From: Mesostigma viride
Lineage: Eukaryota; Streptophyta; Mesostigmatophyceae; Mesostigmatales; Mesostigmataceae
Direction of reading: 5' to 3'
Length of the DNA: 64,000 bases
Assembly (NCBI GenBank): GCA_009746045.1
Contig: RPFO01000231.1
Location: 346,388-410,387, forward strand
In this document: one piece after another, positions 39,125-47,488 of the stretch
How positions within the stretch are numbered: the stretch's first letter is position 1
Layout: every line of letters starts with the position of its first letter
Position numbers and translations under genes: made by a program
Notes under the pieces: generated by a model
Database searches by the model: none
Seen by the model: the letters and a program-made list of their open reading frames with translations, nothing else
Told to the model about the DNA's origin: nothing

Positions 39125-39812
39125 AAGGCAAAGGGGCAGACAATCTGCCTGGTAAGGTGTTACGCCTGTACAGCTTCAGCTGTGCTAGGTGAAAAATATT
39201 ATTCCTGAGCTTCCAGTGAGAAGGCACCTGGACCTGGACCACGGTACCATAGTGAAAGGTGGCCAACACTGGGTAAGGACCCAACCAGAGTGGTTGCAGT
39301 TTCCTGCATTGCTCCTTCTCAGGCAGCACTCTGTTGGCTTCCAACAACACCAAGTCCCCGGGAGCTACAAAGGAATGACTGGCCACCGTATGCTGCCAGG
39401 CGTTAGCCAGGTACTTGTCCTGTGTCCTCAACAGCTGGGTAGCCACAATGCTGTGAGCCTCCTGGAAGGAAGCCAACAACTGCTGGACTGAACCAAGACG
39501 TCGCTGGAAAGGGCCTTCAGCGTCTCTGTCAGGCAGTTCCAAGTCGAATGGTGTCAAGGGACACTGGCCATTGCAGATCACGAAGGGGGACATCTGGTGA
39601 GGAGCCAGAGGAGAGTTGTTGATTGCGAACTCTATGAAAGGTAGCTTCTTGTCCCAGTCCTTGTTGTCGTGGGTACAATAGTGCTTTTGACACTCCCTGA
39701 CAATTCTGTTCATCCTCTCCACCGCCCCAGTACTGGCACACCTGTATGCCACACCGAATGCCAGCTTAGTGTCTAGGATGTCAAAGAATGACTTCCAAAA
39801 CCCTGACACCAA
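39039..39812 (-). CDS. Integrase, core end and C-terminal part
   Basis: Carries the end of the DDE core (A-S-T-G-A-V-E-R-M-N-R with the catalytic Glu), then W-D-K-K-L-P-F-I-E-F-A-I-N, a long helical linker and the GPY/F-type module (L-G-P-Y-P-V-L-A) before Y-E-V-E-R-L-L. It is joined upstream to 39,773-40,027 across a G5/C5 run at about 39,814-39,818 and downstream to the chromodomain frame. Confidence 0.85.
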   Translation of the reverse strand: MVSGFWKSFFDILDTKLAFGVAYRCASTGAVERMNRIVRECQKHYCTHDNKDWDKKLPFIEFAINNSPLAPHQMSPFVICNGQCPLTPFDLELPDRDAEGPFQRRLGSVQQLLASFQEAHSIVATQLLRTQDKYLANAWQHTVASHSFVAPGDLVLLEANRVLPEKEQCRKLQPLWLGPYPVLATFHYGTVVQVQVPSHWKLRNNIFHLAQLKLYRRNTLPGRLSAPLPYELDSEGEKIYEVERLLAHRVHEGERSY

Positions 39813-40800
39813 AGGGGGTCCTGATCAGTGATGATCACTCTAGGCATGCCGTGTAGACGGTAGATCTCCTTCATAAACAAATCCACACACTGTGCAGCGG
39901 TGAGATGAGTATTGCAAGGAATCAGATGGCACATCCTGGAAAGTCTGTCCATGACCACAAGGATCCTGTCATTGCCACCATCTGACATGGGAGACCACAG
40001 ATAAAATCCATAGTCACACTGATCCAAGGACGCAGGGGAATGGGCATAGCCATGGGAAAGATGGGCGTGGCTTGGTTCCTGACCTTGTTTCTCTGGCAGG
40101 AGTCACAAGAATCCACGTAGGCCTGATAAAGGCCAGGCCACCAAAACCTCTGCTGCACCTCATGAAGTAGCTTAGCATAACCAGGATGACACGCAGTCAC
40201 ATCGTCATGGAAACAATGTAACACTGTGGGAATGGCCATCTCAGGCACATACACTTTCCTAGTCACCGTGTGCTCTGCATCATGAGTGTGAACATACAGA
40301 ACGCCCTCCCAGTATTCTACAGGTCTATTGCCAAAGTTGCCCCTCTGGATAGCTGCAGTAGCCATGTCCTCCGTCTTGGTGAAGGCCTTGATGACGTCCA
40401 GCAGGGAAATATTTAAAGGATTAGGCAACACCAGGTCCTTGTCAGGTCCCAGGGGCTGCATCTGCATCTCCTCTTCCTGCCCAGGGCTAGCCACCAACTG
40501 CTTGGATGAGACAGTAGTAGCTATAGGCCCTTTTGACCTTGCCATCACCTGAGAGGCCAACACCTTGGACCGGCCTACCAACACAGGGTCCATGACCCAC
40601 TTCCTGGGCCTACCTCTGCTGCGCCTAGCAGGGTCTCCCTCACCTGGCTGCACTGTGGGAGTGGGCACCACACCTTCAGGACTTCTCCTAAGACTGTCAG
40701 ACAGTGACTGGACACCCTCCTGGACGCCTGTCAACTCTGGGACAGAGCCCTGGTCGATGAGCATCACGGGACCACCGTTATTCCCTACAGGTGGTGTCAA
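39773..40800 (-). CDS. Integrase, N-terminal zinc domain and DDE core start (two frames)
   Basis: In the frame of 39,922-40,800, a Pro/Ser-rich linker is followed by the H-H-C-C zinc site (H-P-G-Y-A-K-L-L-H, then C-D-S-C-Q-R-N-K) and M-D-F-I-C-G-L-P with the first catalytic Asp. A one-base loss near 39,990 moves reading to the frame of 39,773-40,027. That frame gives L-V-V-M-D-R-L-S-R-M and I-I-T-D-Q-D-P, including the second catalytic Asp. Confidence 0.85.
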
Positions 40801-41006
40801 CAGTTGAGAACCTTCTGGTTGTTGGCCTGAGCTCTAGTCAAGGCTCCACACTCTACCACAGAAATCAGGGCAGCACAGATGTCCAAGTCCTCATGAAAAC
40901 TTCCCATCAAATCCCTCCTCCTGGACAGGGCGTCAGGCACCACATTCTGCGTACCAGGAATGTACCTCACAGAGAAAGGTCCAAACCCCCCAGGAACTCC
41001 ATCCAT
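40797..41006 (-). CDS. RNase H end and linker, shifted frame
   Basis: Supplies R-Y-I-P-G-T-Q-N-V-V-P-D-A-L-S-R-R, the usual end of the Ty3-type RNase H. It is joined to the RT frame at the G6 run 40,986-40,991 (CCCCCC on the plus strand). One extra base in that run explains the premature stop at 40,967. Confidence 0.85.
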   Translation of the reverse strand: MDGVPGGFGPFSVRYIPGTQNVVPDALSRRRDLMGSFHEDLDICAALISVVECGALTRAQANNQKVLNC

Positions 41007-42394
41007 CCAGCCATCCTCTTACTCATCCGGGTCTGTTCCAACACATGTACCAAGGGCCTGTGGTCAGTCATCAGGGTAATAGACTCGTTGCCCTGTCCAT
41101 CCTTGGCGCTGCTGGCCACAGAAAACTGAGCCCCCTTCAGTAGGTGTTCCCACTTGTGACAGGCCACCACCAATCCCAGCAGCTCCTGCTCATGAACAGG
41201 GTAGTTACGTTCTGCAGACGTCATACTCCTGGACATGTATTCCACTGGTTGAGGGCCCTTACCATGATCTTGCATTAGTACTGCACCAATAGCACCCTGT
41301 GAGGCATCAGACCTAACCTGGTATGGCAAGTCTGGGTTGGGGCCCACCAACAAGGGAGCAGTGGTAAGCTTCTGCTTCAACACATCAAAAGCTTGCTGGC
41401 ATGCTGCAGTCCACTCAAAGGGAACATCCTTCTTGAGCAGGGCTAACAGGGGACCAGAGATGGCCGCCATGTCAGGGATGAACCGTCGGTACCAGCCCAC
41501 CAGGCCCAGAAAGGATCTGACATCATGAGCTGACTTCAACACAGGCCACTCCAAAACAGCAGAGACCTTGCTGGCCTCAGGAGTCATACCTGCAGCGCTC
41601 AGCTGGTAGCCCAGAAACTTCACCTCTTGGCCCCACTCCACCTTGGACCTCTTCACCGACAGATGATACTGATGGATCACCTTAAGGACCTCCTCCACGT
41701 TCTCCAGATGCTCCCTGAAGGTACGAGAGTGTACCAGAATGTCGTCCAGGTAGACGACCACACAAGTCCTGAAGACCACCCTGGTAGTGTCACACAAGTG
41801 GGCAATGTCTTTGAACCTGGGGTTGCGAAGATCAGGTGAGATCTGGGGCAGGGCATTTCCAGTCAGGTGGCCAAAGATGGCATTGACAAACATCTGCATA
41901 GTGGCAGGACTGTTAGAGGCACCCATGGGCATTACTGTCCACTGGAACTGTCCCCATGGAGTAGAAAAGGCCGTCTTGGGGATGTCCTCAGTAGCCACCC
42001 TGATCTGCCAGAAAGCATGCCTGAGGTCAAACTTGGTAAAGAAGGCAGCTCCTGCAGTCCTCTCCAGCAACTCATCAATTCTGGGCAGAGGGTACCTGGA
42101 CTTGACAGTCACCTTGTTCAGTCCCCTCAGGTCAATGCACAACCTCCACCCCCCATCATGCTTGGGTACAAGCAAACACCCAGAACTGAAAGGGCTGTTA
42201 GCTGGGAGGATCAGACCAGCCTCCAACAGGCCAATAAGTATGGTCTTCAGCTCTGCCATCTCTGCAGGGCCCATCCTGTACATAGGCACAAAGGGAGGAC
42301 GAGCACCCTCTACCAACTTGATGACATGTGTGATGGGTCCCTCAGGAGGATACTGGGGCATCTTGTCCTCAAAGATGGCTCCATACCTGTCCAA
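40967..42394 (-). CDS. Reverse transcriptase and RNase H of the chromovirus
   Basis: 475 codons. RT blocks in order: P-F-S-S-G-C-L-L-V-P-K, W-R-L-C-I-D-L-R-G-L-N, R-Y-P-L-P-R-I-D-E-L, F-F-T-K-F-D-L-R-H-A-F-W-Q-I, V-M-P-M-G-A-S-N-S-P-A-T, V-V-Y-L-D-D-I-L-V-H-S (catalytic Y-L-D-D) and F-L-G-Y-Q-L. Thumb and connection (S-F-L-G-L-V-G-W-Y-R-R-F-I) are followed by RNase H (R-S-D-A-S-Q-G-A-I-G-A-V-L; Y-P-V-H-E-Q-E-L-L; M-T-D-H-R-P-L). An insertion of about 14 residues precedes the T-D-H block. The ORF start is internal to pol and not a true initiator. Confidence 0.93.
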   Translation of the reverse strand: MDRYGAIFEDKMPQYPPEGPITHVIKLVEGARPPFVPMYRMGPAEMAELKTILIGLLEAGLILPANSPFSSGCLLVPKHDGGWRLCIDLRGLNKVTVKSRYPLPRIDELLERTAGAAFFTKFDLRHAFWQIRVATEDIPKTAFSTPWGQFQWTVMPMGASNSPATMQMFVNAIFGHLTGNALPQISPDLRNPRFKDIAHLCDTTRVVFRTCVVVYLDDILVHSRTFREHLENVEEVLKVIHQYHLSVKRSKVEWGQEVKFLGYQLSAAGMTPEASKVSAVLEWPVLKSAHDVRSFLGLVGWYRRFIPDMAAISGPLLALLKKDVPFEWTAACQQAFDVLKQKLTTAPLLVGPNPDLPYQVRSDASQGAIGAVLMQDHGKGPQPVEYMSRSMTSAERNYPVHEQELLGLVVACHKWEHLLKGAQFSVASSAKDGQGNESITLMTDHRPLVHVLEQTRMSKRMAGWMEFLGGLDLSL

Positions 42395-43072
42395 CAGGGC
42401 ATCATGCTGCTGTTGTTGCTCAGTGGTGACAGTAGAACTGACAGCATTGACAGTAGGGCAGCCCGTTTCTCCTCCAAAGTCGGCTCTTGATCCACCCCTT
42501 TCGCACCTGCTTCCCCTCCCTTGCCATCATTGACAGCTGTCTGTGTGGAACAGCACTCAGTGGCTGTTCTTCTCCCCCCTGGCAACACGCAGGTAGCATC
42601 CCACACTGTCCCATCCTTGAACTGGACCACCCTGTCTGTCAGGCCAAGAAATAGCAGGATTGGTATCAGACAACCATGGGATCCCCAAAATCACATCTGC
42701 TGCCGTGAGGGGAATGACATCTGCTGTCACTTCCAAAGTCTGGGATGAACAAACTTGGAAGATGAGCTGCACGTAGCCAGGTGAGCAGCTTCTCCTGCCA
42801 TCAGAATACTGCACCATGACAGGTGTGGGGTGGGCAAACACCGGCAACTTCAACTCCTGCACCAAGGATGCAGCAATATAATTACTGCCAGCACCAGAAT
42901 CAATCATAAACAAGCAAGCTGGCTGAGCCAAGGGAACTGGCACGTTGAGGAGCCTAGCCTGAAACTTGAGTAAGTGACCTGGTACAGGGGGACCCACAGG
43001 GACAGCAGCGTCAGAAGCACCCACAGTGTTCACTGGCCTAACGTCAACAGCAGGCAGGTCAGACCTGGCCAT
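42310..43072 (-). CDS. Protease and protease-RT linker of the chromovirus
   Basis: In the frame of 42,557-43,072 the active site L-F-M-I-D-S-G-A-G-S lies near residue 55 and D-V-I-L-G-I-P-W-L near residue 127. At about 42,640 the coding moves one frame (42,310-42,630; V-Q-F-K-D-G-T-V-W-D). It returns before 42,400 to the RT frame through a Gln-rich stretch. Catalytic D-S-G replaces the more common D-T-G, which occurs normally in Ty3-type elements. Confidence 0.82.
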
Positions 43073-43098
43073 GACAGAAGGATGACCTGGGGACCCAA

Positions 43099-44850
43099 CT
43101 AGTTTTTTGACTCAGGTGGGTCTGGGGTTGCTCCACTGCCTGATGGTGGAAGCTGCTCAGGTGGTGCTGGAGGCTCATCCTCGTCCTCCCCATCCTCCTC
43201 ATCTGCCAGCAGCTGCATGAGAGCGTTCACCATCCTACGCTTATCCTGTCTGCTGAAGGGCCGAGCGCGGGACTGGAACCTCCCAGAGGGCTGGAAGTTG
43301 GGCTGGAACCCTGGCTGCATCCGGTGATCTCCAGCAGGAACGCCAGGAGGAAGGCTGGGTGGCCTGGGAGATGGCAGGGCGCCAAAAGGTCCTCTCGTGG
43401 CAGGGGGAAACTGGTCCCGTCTAGGGCAGTCCCGTGCAAAGTGACCTGGCTGGTTGCAGATAAAACAGTTACCCTGGGTGGGATCCAAGGCATTGAGCTC
43501 CCCCAGGAGGTCATCCAGCTGGTTCAGGGACTTCTTGATGGGTGGCACTGGCGTGGCCACAGGCTCCCACTTGACAGAAAAAGCAGGCACACGACAGAGG
43601 GTGAGCACATAAGACAACACCTTGTCCCATTGCCAGTCCACGTAGTCGAACTGGGAGAAGTGCTTGTCCACATCCAGTCGCACGTGTGGAGCCATGCCAT
43701 GCAGTAGTCTGTGAAGCGCCTCTGCGTCAGAGCATTGGGGAATCTTGGCCCTAAGGTTGGTGAATTGCTCCACGAACTGTGGCAGTGTCAACCCAGCCTG
43801 CGTACAGTTAGCCAGTGCGTCCCGATCCATGCGAAGCTGATCCTGGGGTAGCAGAAACCGGCGAAAGCCCAATAGGAGAGAGGGGAGGTCGGTACACGCA
43901 CGTCCAGCCACAGAACGCAAAAACTCATCAAAACGGTTGCTGGCACTGTCGCTCATCCGCTGCCTAACCATTCTCTTCTGGATGTCCATCGTGAGACGTT
44001 CCTCTGCCTTGGGCCCGTAGTTGGCGAAATGGATAGCGAAGACATCCTGAAACTTGGTGGAGAAATGGTCGAAGCTGCGATGGGTAAGGTTGGTCAGCGA
44101 TAGCTTGTCTACCGACTCCACCTTGGGAAAAGGCACAGTACGAGGATACAAAGACGTGAGCTCCATCACTGGGGCGTGTGGTGCATTCTGACTCTCCGGC
44201 ATTGTCGCAGCCACCGAGAGCCGTGGAGGCTCATGCCCCTGTGCATCTGTCCCTTCATCAACAAAAGGAGCGTCAACCGCATATACCCTTCGTGTACCCA
44301 GTGTAGGAGACGGTTGATCCACGAAAACAGACTCTCCATCGCCCGCCTGCCCTTGCGACTCAAGTTGCTGCACACGCGCAATAGTCCTACCCACACTCTT
44401 CTCCAGCGCTTCCGCCACACTTCTAGCTCTCGCAGCTTCCTCACGTTCATGTTGTAATCGAATTTTCTCCGCTGTCAGCTCGTCAGCCGCTAGCCGAGTG
44501 CCGTCTCGCCCCGGCACCGTGTTGTAGCCAAAACGAATAGCCGAACCGTATTCGGGTGCTGGCGAACGCGTGTCCTCCACGTTGGAGAACCGGGGTCCAC
44601 CTCTACCAGTGCCACGCAAGGAGGGCTCGCCTGGTTGCACACCGAGGGGCAAGATGGGGAACTTTGGGCCGACCGACAGCGAATATCTGCGGGAAGCAGA
44701 CATTAAGGTGGTATCTCCAAATAGTTGACGTCTGGGAGTAGATGATGAAACCCTTTCATCACCGGTCGTCCGTTGAGCTGCTAAAGATGTGGTTGCATCT
44801 TCAACTCTCTTACTTGATAACGGTGGTTGTGTCTCCGGGTTACTCATCAC
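43099..44850 (-). CDS. Gag polyprotein of the chromovirus
   Basis: 583 codons, uninterrupted. The N-terminal 130 residues are Ser/Arg-rich. A coiled-coil-like stretch (E-K-I-R-L-Q-H-E-R-E-E-A-A-R-A-R) lies at about 128-160. A capsid-type gag region lies at about 260-420 (L-T-L-P-Q-F-V-E-Q-F-T-N-L-R-A-K-I), followed by one CCHC knuckle C-F-I-C-N-Q-P-G-H-F-A-R-D-C and an acidic Pro-rich C-terminus. Pol follows 26 nt after the gag stop in the -1 frame, with no Met required if frameshifting is used. It forms the particle and binds genomic RNA. Confidence 0.9.
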   Translation of the reverse strand: MMSNPETQPPLSSKRVEDATTSLAAQRTTGDERVSSSTPRRQLFGDTTLMSASRRYSLSVGPKFPILPLGVQPGEPSLRGTGRGGPRFSNVEDTRSPAPEYGSAIRFGYNTVPGRDGTRLAADELTAEKIRLQHEREEAARARSVAEALEKSVGRTIARVQQLESQGQAGDGESVFVDQPSPTLGTRRVYAVDAPFVDEGTDAQGHEPPRLSVAATMPESQNAPHAPVMELTSLYPRTVPFPKVESVDKLSLTNLTHRSFDHFSTKFQDVFAIHFANYGPKAEERLTMDIQKRMVRQRMSDSASNRFDEFLRSVAGRACTDLPSLLLGFRRFLLPQDQLRMDRDALANCTQAGLTLPQFVEQFTNLRAKIPQCSDAEALHRLLHGMAPHVRLDVDKHFSQFDYVDWQWDKVLSYVLTLCRVPAFSVKWEPVATPVPPIKKSLNQLDDLLGELNALDPTQGNCFICNQPGHFARDCPRRDQFPPATRGPFGALPSPRPPSLPPGVPAGDHRMQPGFQPNFQPSGRFQSRARPFSRQDKRRMVNALMQLLADEEDGEDEDEPPAPPEQLPPSGSGATPDPPESKN

Positions 44851-45051
44851 TCCATGGGTCGCGCATGCCGGACTGGGGAAACGTTAGAGACTTATGAGCT
44901 CAAAGCAGCTCTCAGAGCAAGACTGTCACATAAGGATGAGTCACACTCTAAAAACTGTCCGAACACACAGCATAACGTACCCTCTCTGGGTCGGCAAGAA
45001 TTCCATTGTTTACCGTGAACTAATACTATCAAGACAACCAACACCTAGGTA

Positions 45052-45067
45052 GAAACCTCCGATACCA
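45052..45067 (-). other. Primer-binding site of the chromovirus
   Basis: One base after the 5' LTR the minus strand reads TGGTATCGGAGG then TTTC. It matches the start of the common initiator-Met tRNA site (TGGTATCAGAGC) at 10 of its 12 positions. Confidence 0.75.
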
Positions 45068-45068
45068 A

Positions 45069-45768
45069 TGTAACGACTAAAAATGTTGTGTTTGCAACAG
45101 CCTCAGTTTCAACATTGATGTGAAAAGATCTTTATACCTGGGTTGGAGTCGCGACAGATAACTTCACGTCCAGAGAAGCAATGAAGATGGATCTTCAACA
45201 GTTAAGGGAATGAGTCCCCACCCTTGTTAGACACAACAGACAATGTTATATCCAAGTCGACTATCTGTTGAAGTTATAGTTGACTTTTAGCGAGGGTTGT
45301 TTGATTGATGAAACAAGGAAACCCTTGAATTACACCATAGCTTTAGCTTTCTTACACGCACACGTGCACAGCCGCCTCAAACAGGATAAAAGTCATCGTG
45401 CACGCAGAGTCGGCTCAGCCCTACCCCGGAAGGACCAATCAAAAGTGAGAATCACTCAAAATAAGATCTTAGCTTCCAAATCCTCAACACAACACAAAGC
45501 CAGCACATACGGAATCTCCATGACCTGGAACCAGATCCACCAGGTACAACGGTATTAAAGAGAATCTATGACTGACTGAACAAAACCATACAAAGTACCC
45601 TACGTGGATCAGGCCACGACCAATGAGGGTAGAACAATAAATTCTACAGATCTCAGCAGGCCCAATATCCGTCAGACGTCGAAGCCTCCTAATTTCCCAA
45701 ATAATTGTCCTAAAGCACTCATAAGATCAACAGTAGGAAAACTTTGGATGTAACATTTGGTTGTTACA
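45069..45768 (-). repeat. 5' LTR of the chromovirus
   Basis: 700 nt, the partner of 36,468-37,174. It is seven bases shorter because of an indel near 45,713-45,724. Confidence 0.93.
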
Positions 45769-45970
45769 GCGTTGAAGCCTACACATCGAACCTTGGGCAA
45801 ATATCCAATTGCAAATGGTGTTGCTAGCCATTATAACTGTGTATTAATTAGCTTGGCATCAAGACGTGGCGCCAAATTTCTCACGATCCCAGTTGTGAAG
45901 CGCAATCTGCATTAGGCCACCTTGATTCTTCATAATACCGGCCCAGTTGATCTTTCGCTTACGCAGCAGT
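45769..45970 (+). repeat. Relic LTR, right part
   Basis: Continues the LTR interrupted at 36,467. It opens with the duplicated GCGTT and shows GATCTTTCGC at about 45,950-45,960, which matches the young LTR near its end. A LINE fragment begins immediately to the right. Confidence 0.6.
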
Positions 45971-46175
45971 CTGTGGGGGCTTCACGTGTGACCGCGTATG
46001 GCATTCATAGCGATTCGGGCCGTGGTGCCCACAAGCATGTAACTAGGACCTAGATAGCTTACACCATCCATTCCATCCCATGTTCCCCTGAATCCCCTCC
46101 CACTGAGGACTTATGCTCACGTGCCGCAGTCACGTGTCTATTAATTAATTAATTAATTTTAATTAATTAATTAAA
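45971..46175 (+). mobile_element. LINE-A 3'-end fragment
   Basis: Matches the 3' end of the long LINE copy (CTGTGGGGGCT, GGCATTCATAGCGATTCGGG, ACCATCCATTCCATCCCATG). It ends with the CACGTG...CACGTG hairpin and an ATTA repeat that is itself palindromic (46,138-46,175). Strongly 5'-truncated. The hairpin has one changed base (GTGCCGCAG). Confidence 0.8.
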
Positions 46176-46250
46176 AATGCATGCAGTCTATAGCTATTTT
46201 GCTCCAGTTGTTAATTTCTTTATAAGCAGAGGCTATGCATAATTACCTCC

Positions 46251-46754
46251 ATGCACCTCCATGCACCTCCATGCACCTCCATGGATGCCCACCGCCGCTG
46301 GTGGAGCAACCCCGCCCTACCCCGGATCGTCAAGCGTGACCTCTTCAAGGTCGTCATTCTGACGATCCTGACCTACGGCGCCGAGACGTGGACACTGACG
46401 CAGGAGCTGGAGCAACGACTCGACGACGCCGTCACCAAGATGCTGCGCAAGGCCCTTAACATTCCCTTTGGTTTGCACATTAGTAATGAGGATTTGTACG
46501 CTGATTTGCCCTATGTTTCCCACATTATTAGGCACAGGCGCCTGGGCCTAGCCGGGCACCTGGCCCGCACAGATCAGGTAGATACATCAGATAGACTAGC
46601 TGGCACCAAGCCCGCCCAGCCTGGGCGATATGTCCTCACCTGGCGTGCCCCCGGCCGCGCGCGGCAGGGCCGCCACCCGTGGACATTTCGTGATAGACTC
46701 GGCATGGACATGTGCTACACTAGACGTGACGGGCTCACCCCCGGGCAGCCTTGA
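46251..46754 (+). pseudogene. ORF2 C-terminal fragment of LINE-A
   Basis: 167 codons equivalent to the last part of ORF2 (D-L-F-K-V-V-I-L-T-I-L-T-Y-G-A-E-T-W; R-L-G-L-A-G-H-L-A-R-T). No RT catalytic motif is included. The first residues come from the repeated junction and are not native. Confidence 0.8.
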
Positions 46755-46784
46755 TCCTGGTTTGTCTGTAATATGGAGGCAGAT

Positions 46785-47028
46785 AGCTTATACCCTGGTG
46801 CACCTAGAGCAAGGGTAGCTTACATTCCCACCCTTGCAGGAAGTAGCCCAGAATGTATTAAAAGCCATATGCCCCTTCTCAGGGATATGTGCTACATGTA
46901 CTCCCAACGGAGTTATGTTTCTAATTAATTAATTAATAGCTTATACCATCCATTCCATCCCATGTTCCCCTCCCACTGAGGACTTATGCTCACGTGACGC
47001 AGTCACGTGTCTATTAATTAATTAATTA
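46785..47028 (+). mobile_element. Nested insertion: LINE-A 3' UTR piece containing a second small insert
   Basis: Flanked by the 12-bp duplication ATGGAGGCAGAT (46,773-46,784 and 47,029-47,040). The inserted piece begins AGCTTATACC and ends with the CACGTG hairpin and (TTAA)n. It is itself split by the small element at 46,795-46,937. Confidence 0.85.
46795..46937 (+). mobile_element. Small SINE-like TTAA-tailed insert
   Basis: A 143-bp non-coding insert flanked by AGCTTATACC (46,785-46,794 and 46,938-46,947). It ends with a mini-hairpin ACTCC-CAAC-GGAGT (46,900-46,913) and TTTCTAATTAATTAATTAAT. LINE-B has the same loop and tail (54,952-54,990). No pol III box is asserted. Confidence 0.6.
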
Positions 47029-47488
47029 ATGGAGGCAGATGGTGCGCAAGGATAGATGGCAAGTAGTGATGAAGGAGACCACCCCAAAGCCTGTGGGGGC
47101 TCCGCGTGTGACCAAGTATGGCATTCATAGCGATTCGGGCCGTGGTGCCCACACCCCTGTAACTAGGATCGACCTAGATAGCTTATACCATCCATTCCAT
47201 CCCATAGTTCCTGGGTGGGTGGGTCCATTCCATTCCATGGTTCCTGGGTGGGTCCATTCCATTCCCATAGTTCGAGCAAAATGCGAGAGCAAAATGCGGT
47301 GACGGAATGCAATATACGAGAATGCTCATAACTTTTGACTCCGGCCATGAAATTTCATCGGGTTGGTTGCGTTAGACTCGTCTTTTGAAGACGAACACGC
47401 TGATATAATTTTCTACAGCTATCGCTCAATATTTCTGAAGATACCGGCACCGCCCTGCCCAGCAAATATCGCTGTTTTTCAGCTCGAT

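Larger units (their letters stand above)
36468..45768 (-). mobile_element. Ty3-type chromovirus LTR retrotransposon
   Basis: LTRs of 707 and 700 nt differ by roughly nine substitutions and one 7-nt indel. The target duplication GCGTT lies at 36,463-36,467 and 45,769-45,773. Order on the minus strand: LTR, primer-binding site, gag, protease, reverse transcriptase/RNase H, integrase, chromodomain, an extra ORF, polypurine tract, LTR. The order RT-RNase H-integrase and the chromodomain define a Ty3-type chromovirus. Pol is split by about six single-base frame changes, several at short homopolymers. The element sits in the relic LTR at 36,067. Confidence 0.92.
46246..47205 (+). mobile_element. 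LINE-A 5'-truncated copy with nested insertions
   Basis: Starts with four copies of the 10-mer CTCCATGCAC (from the element's own CACCTCCATG) and then enters the LINE ORF2 C-terminus. The copy is interrupted between 46,785 and 47,028 by further TTAA-tailed material, then continues to its 3' UTR at about 47,205. Near-identical to 52,575-53,215. Confidence 0.8.
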
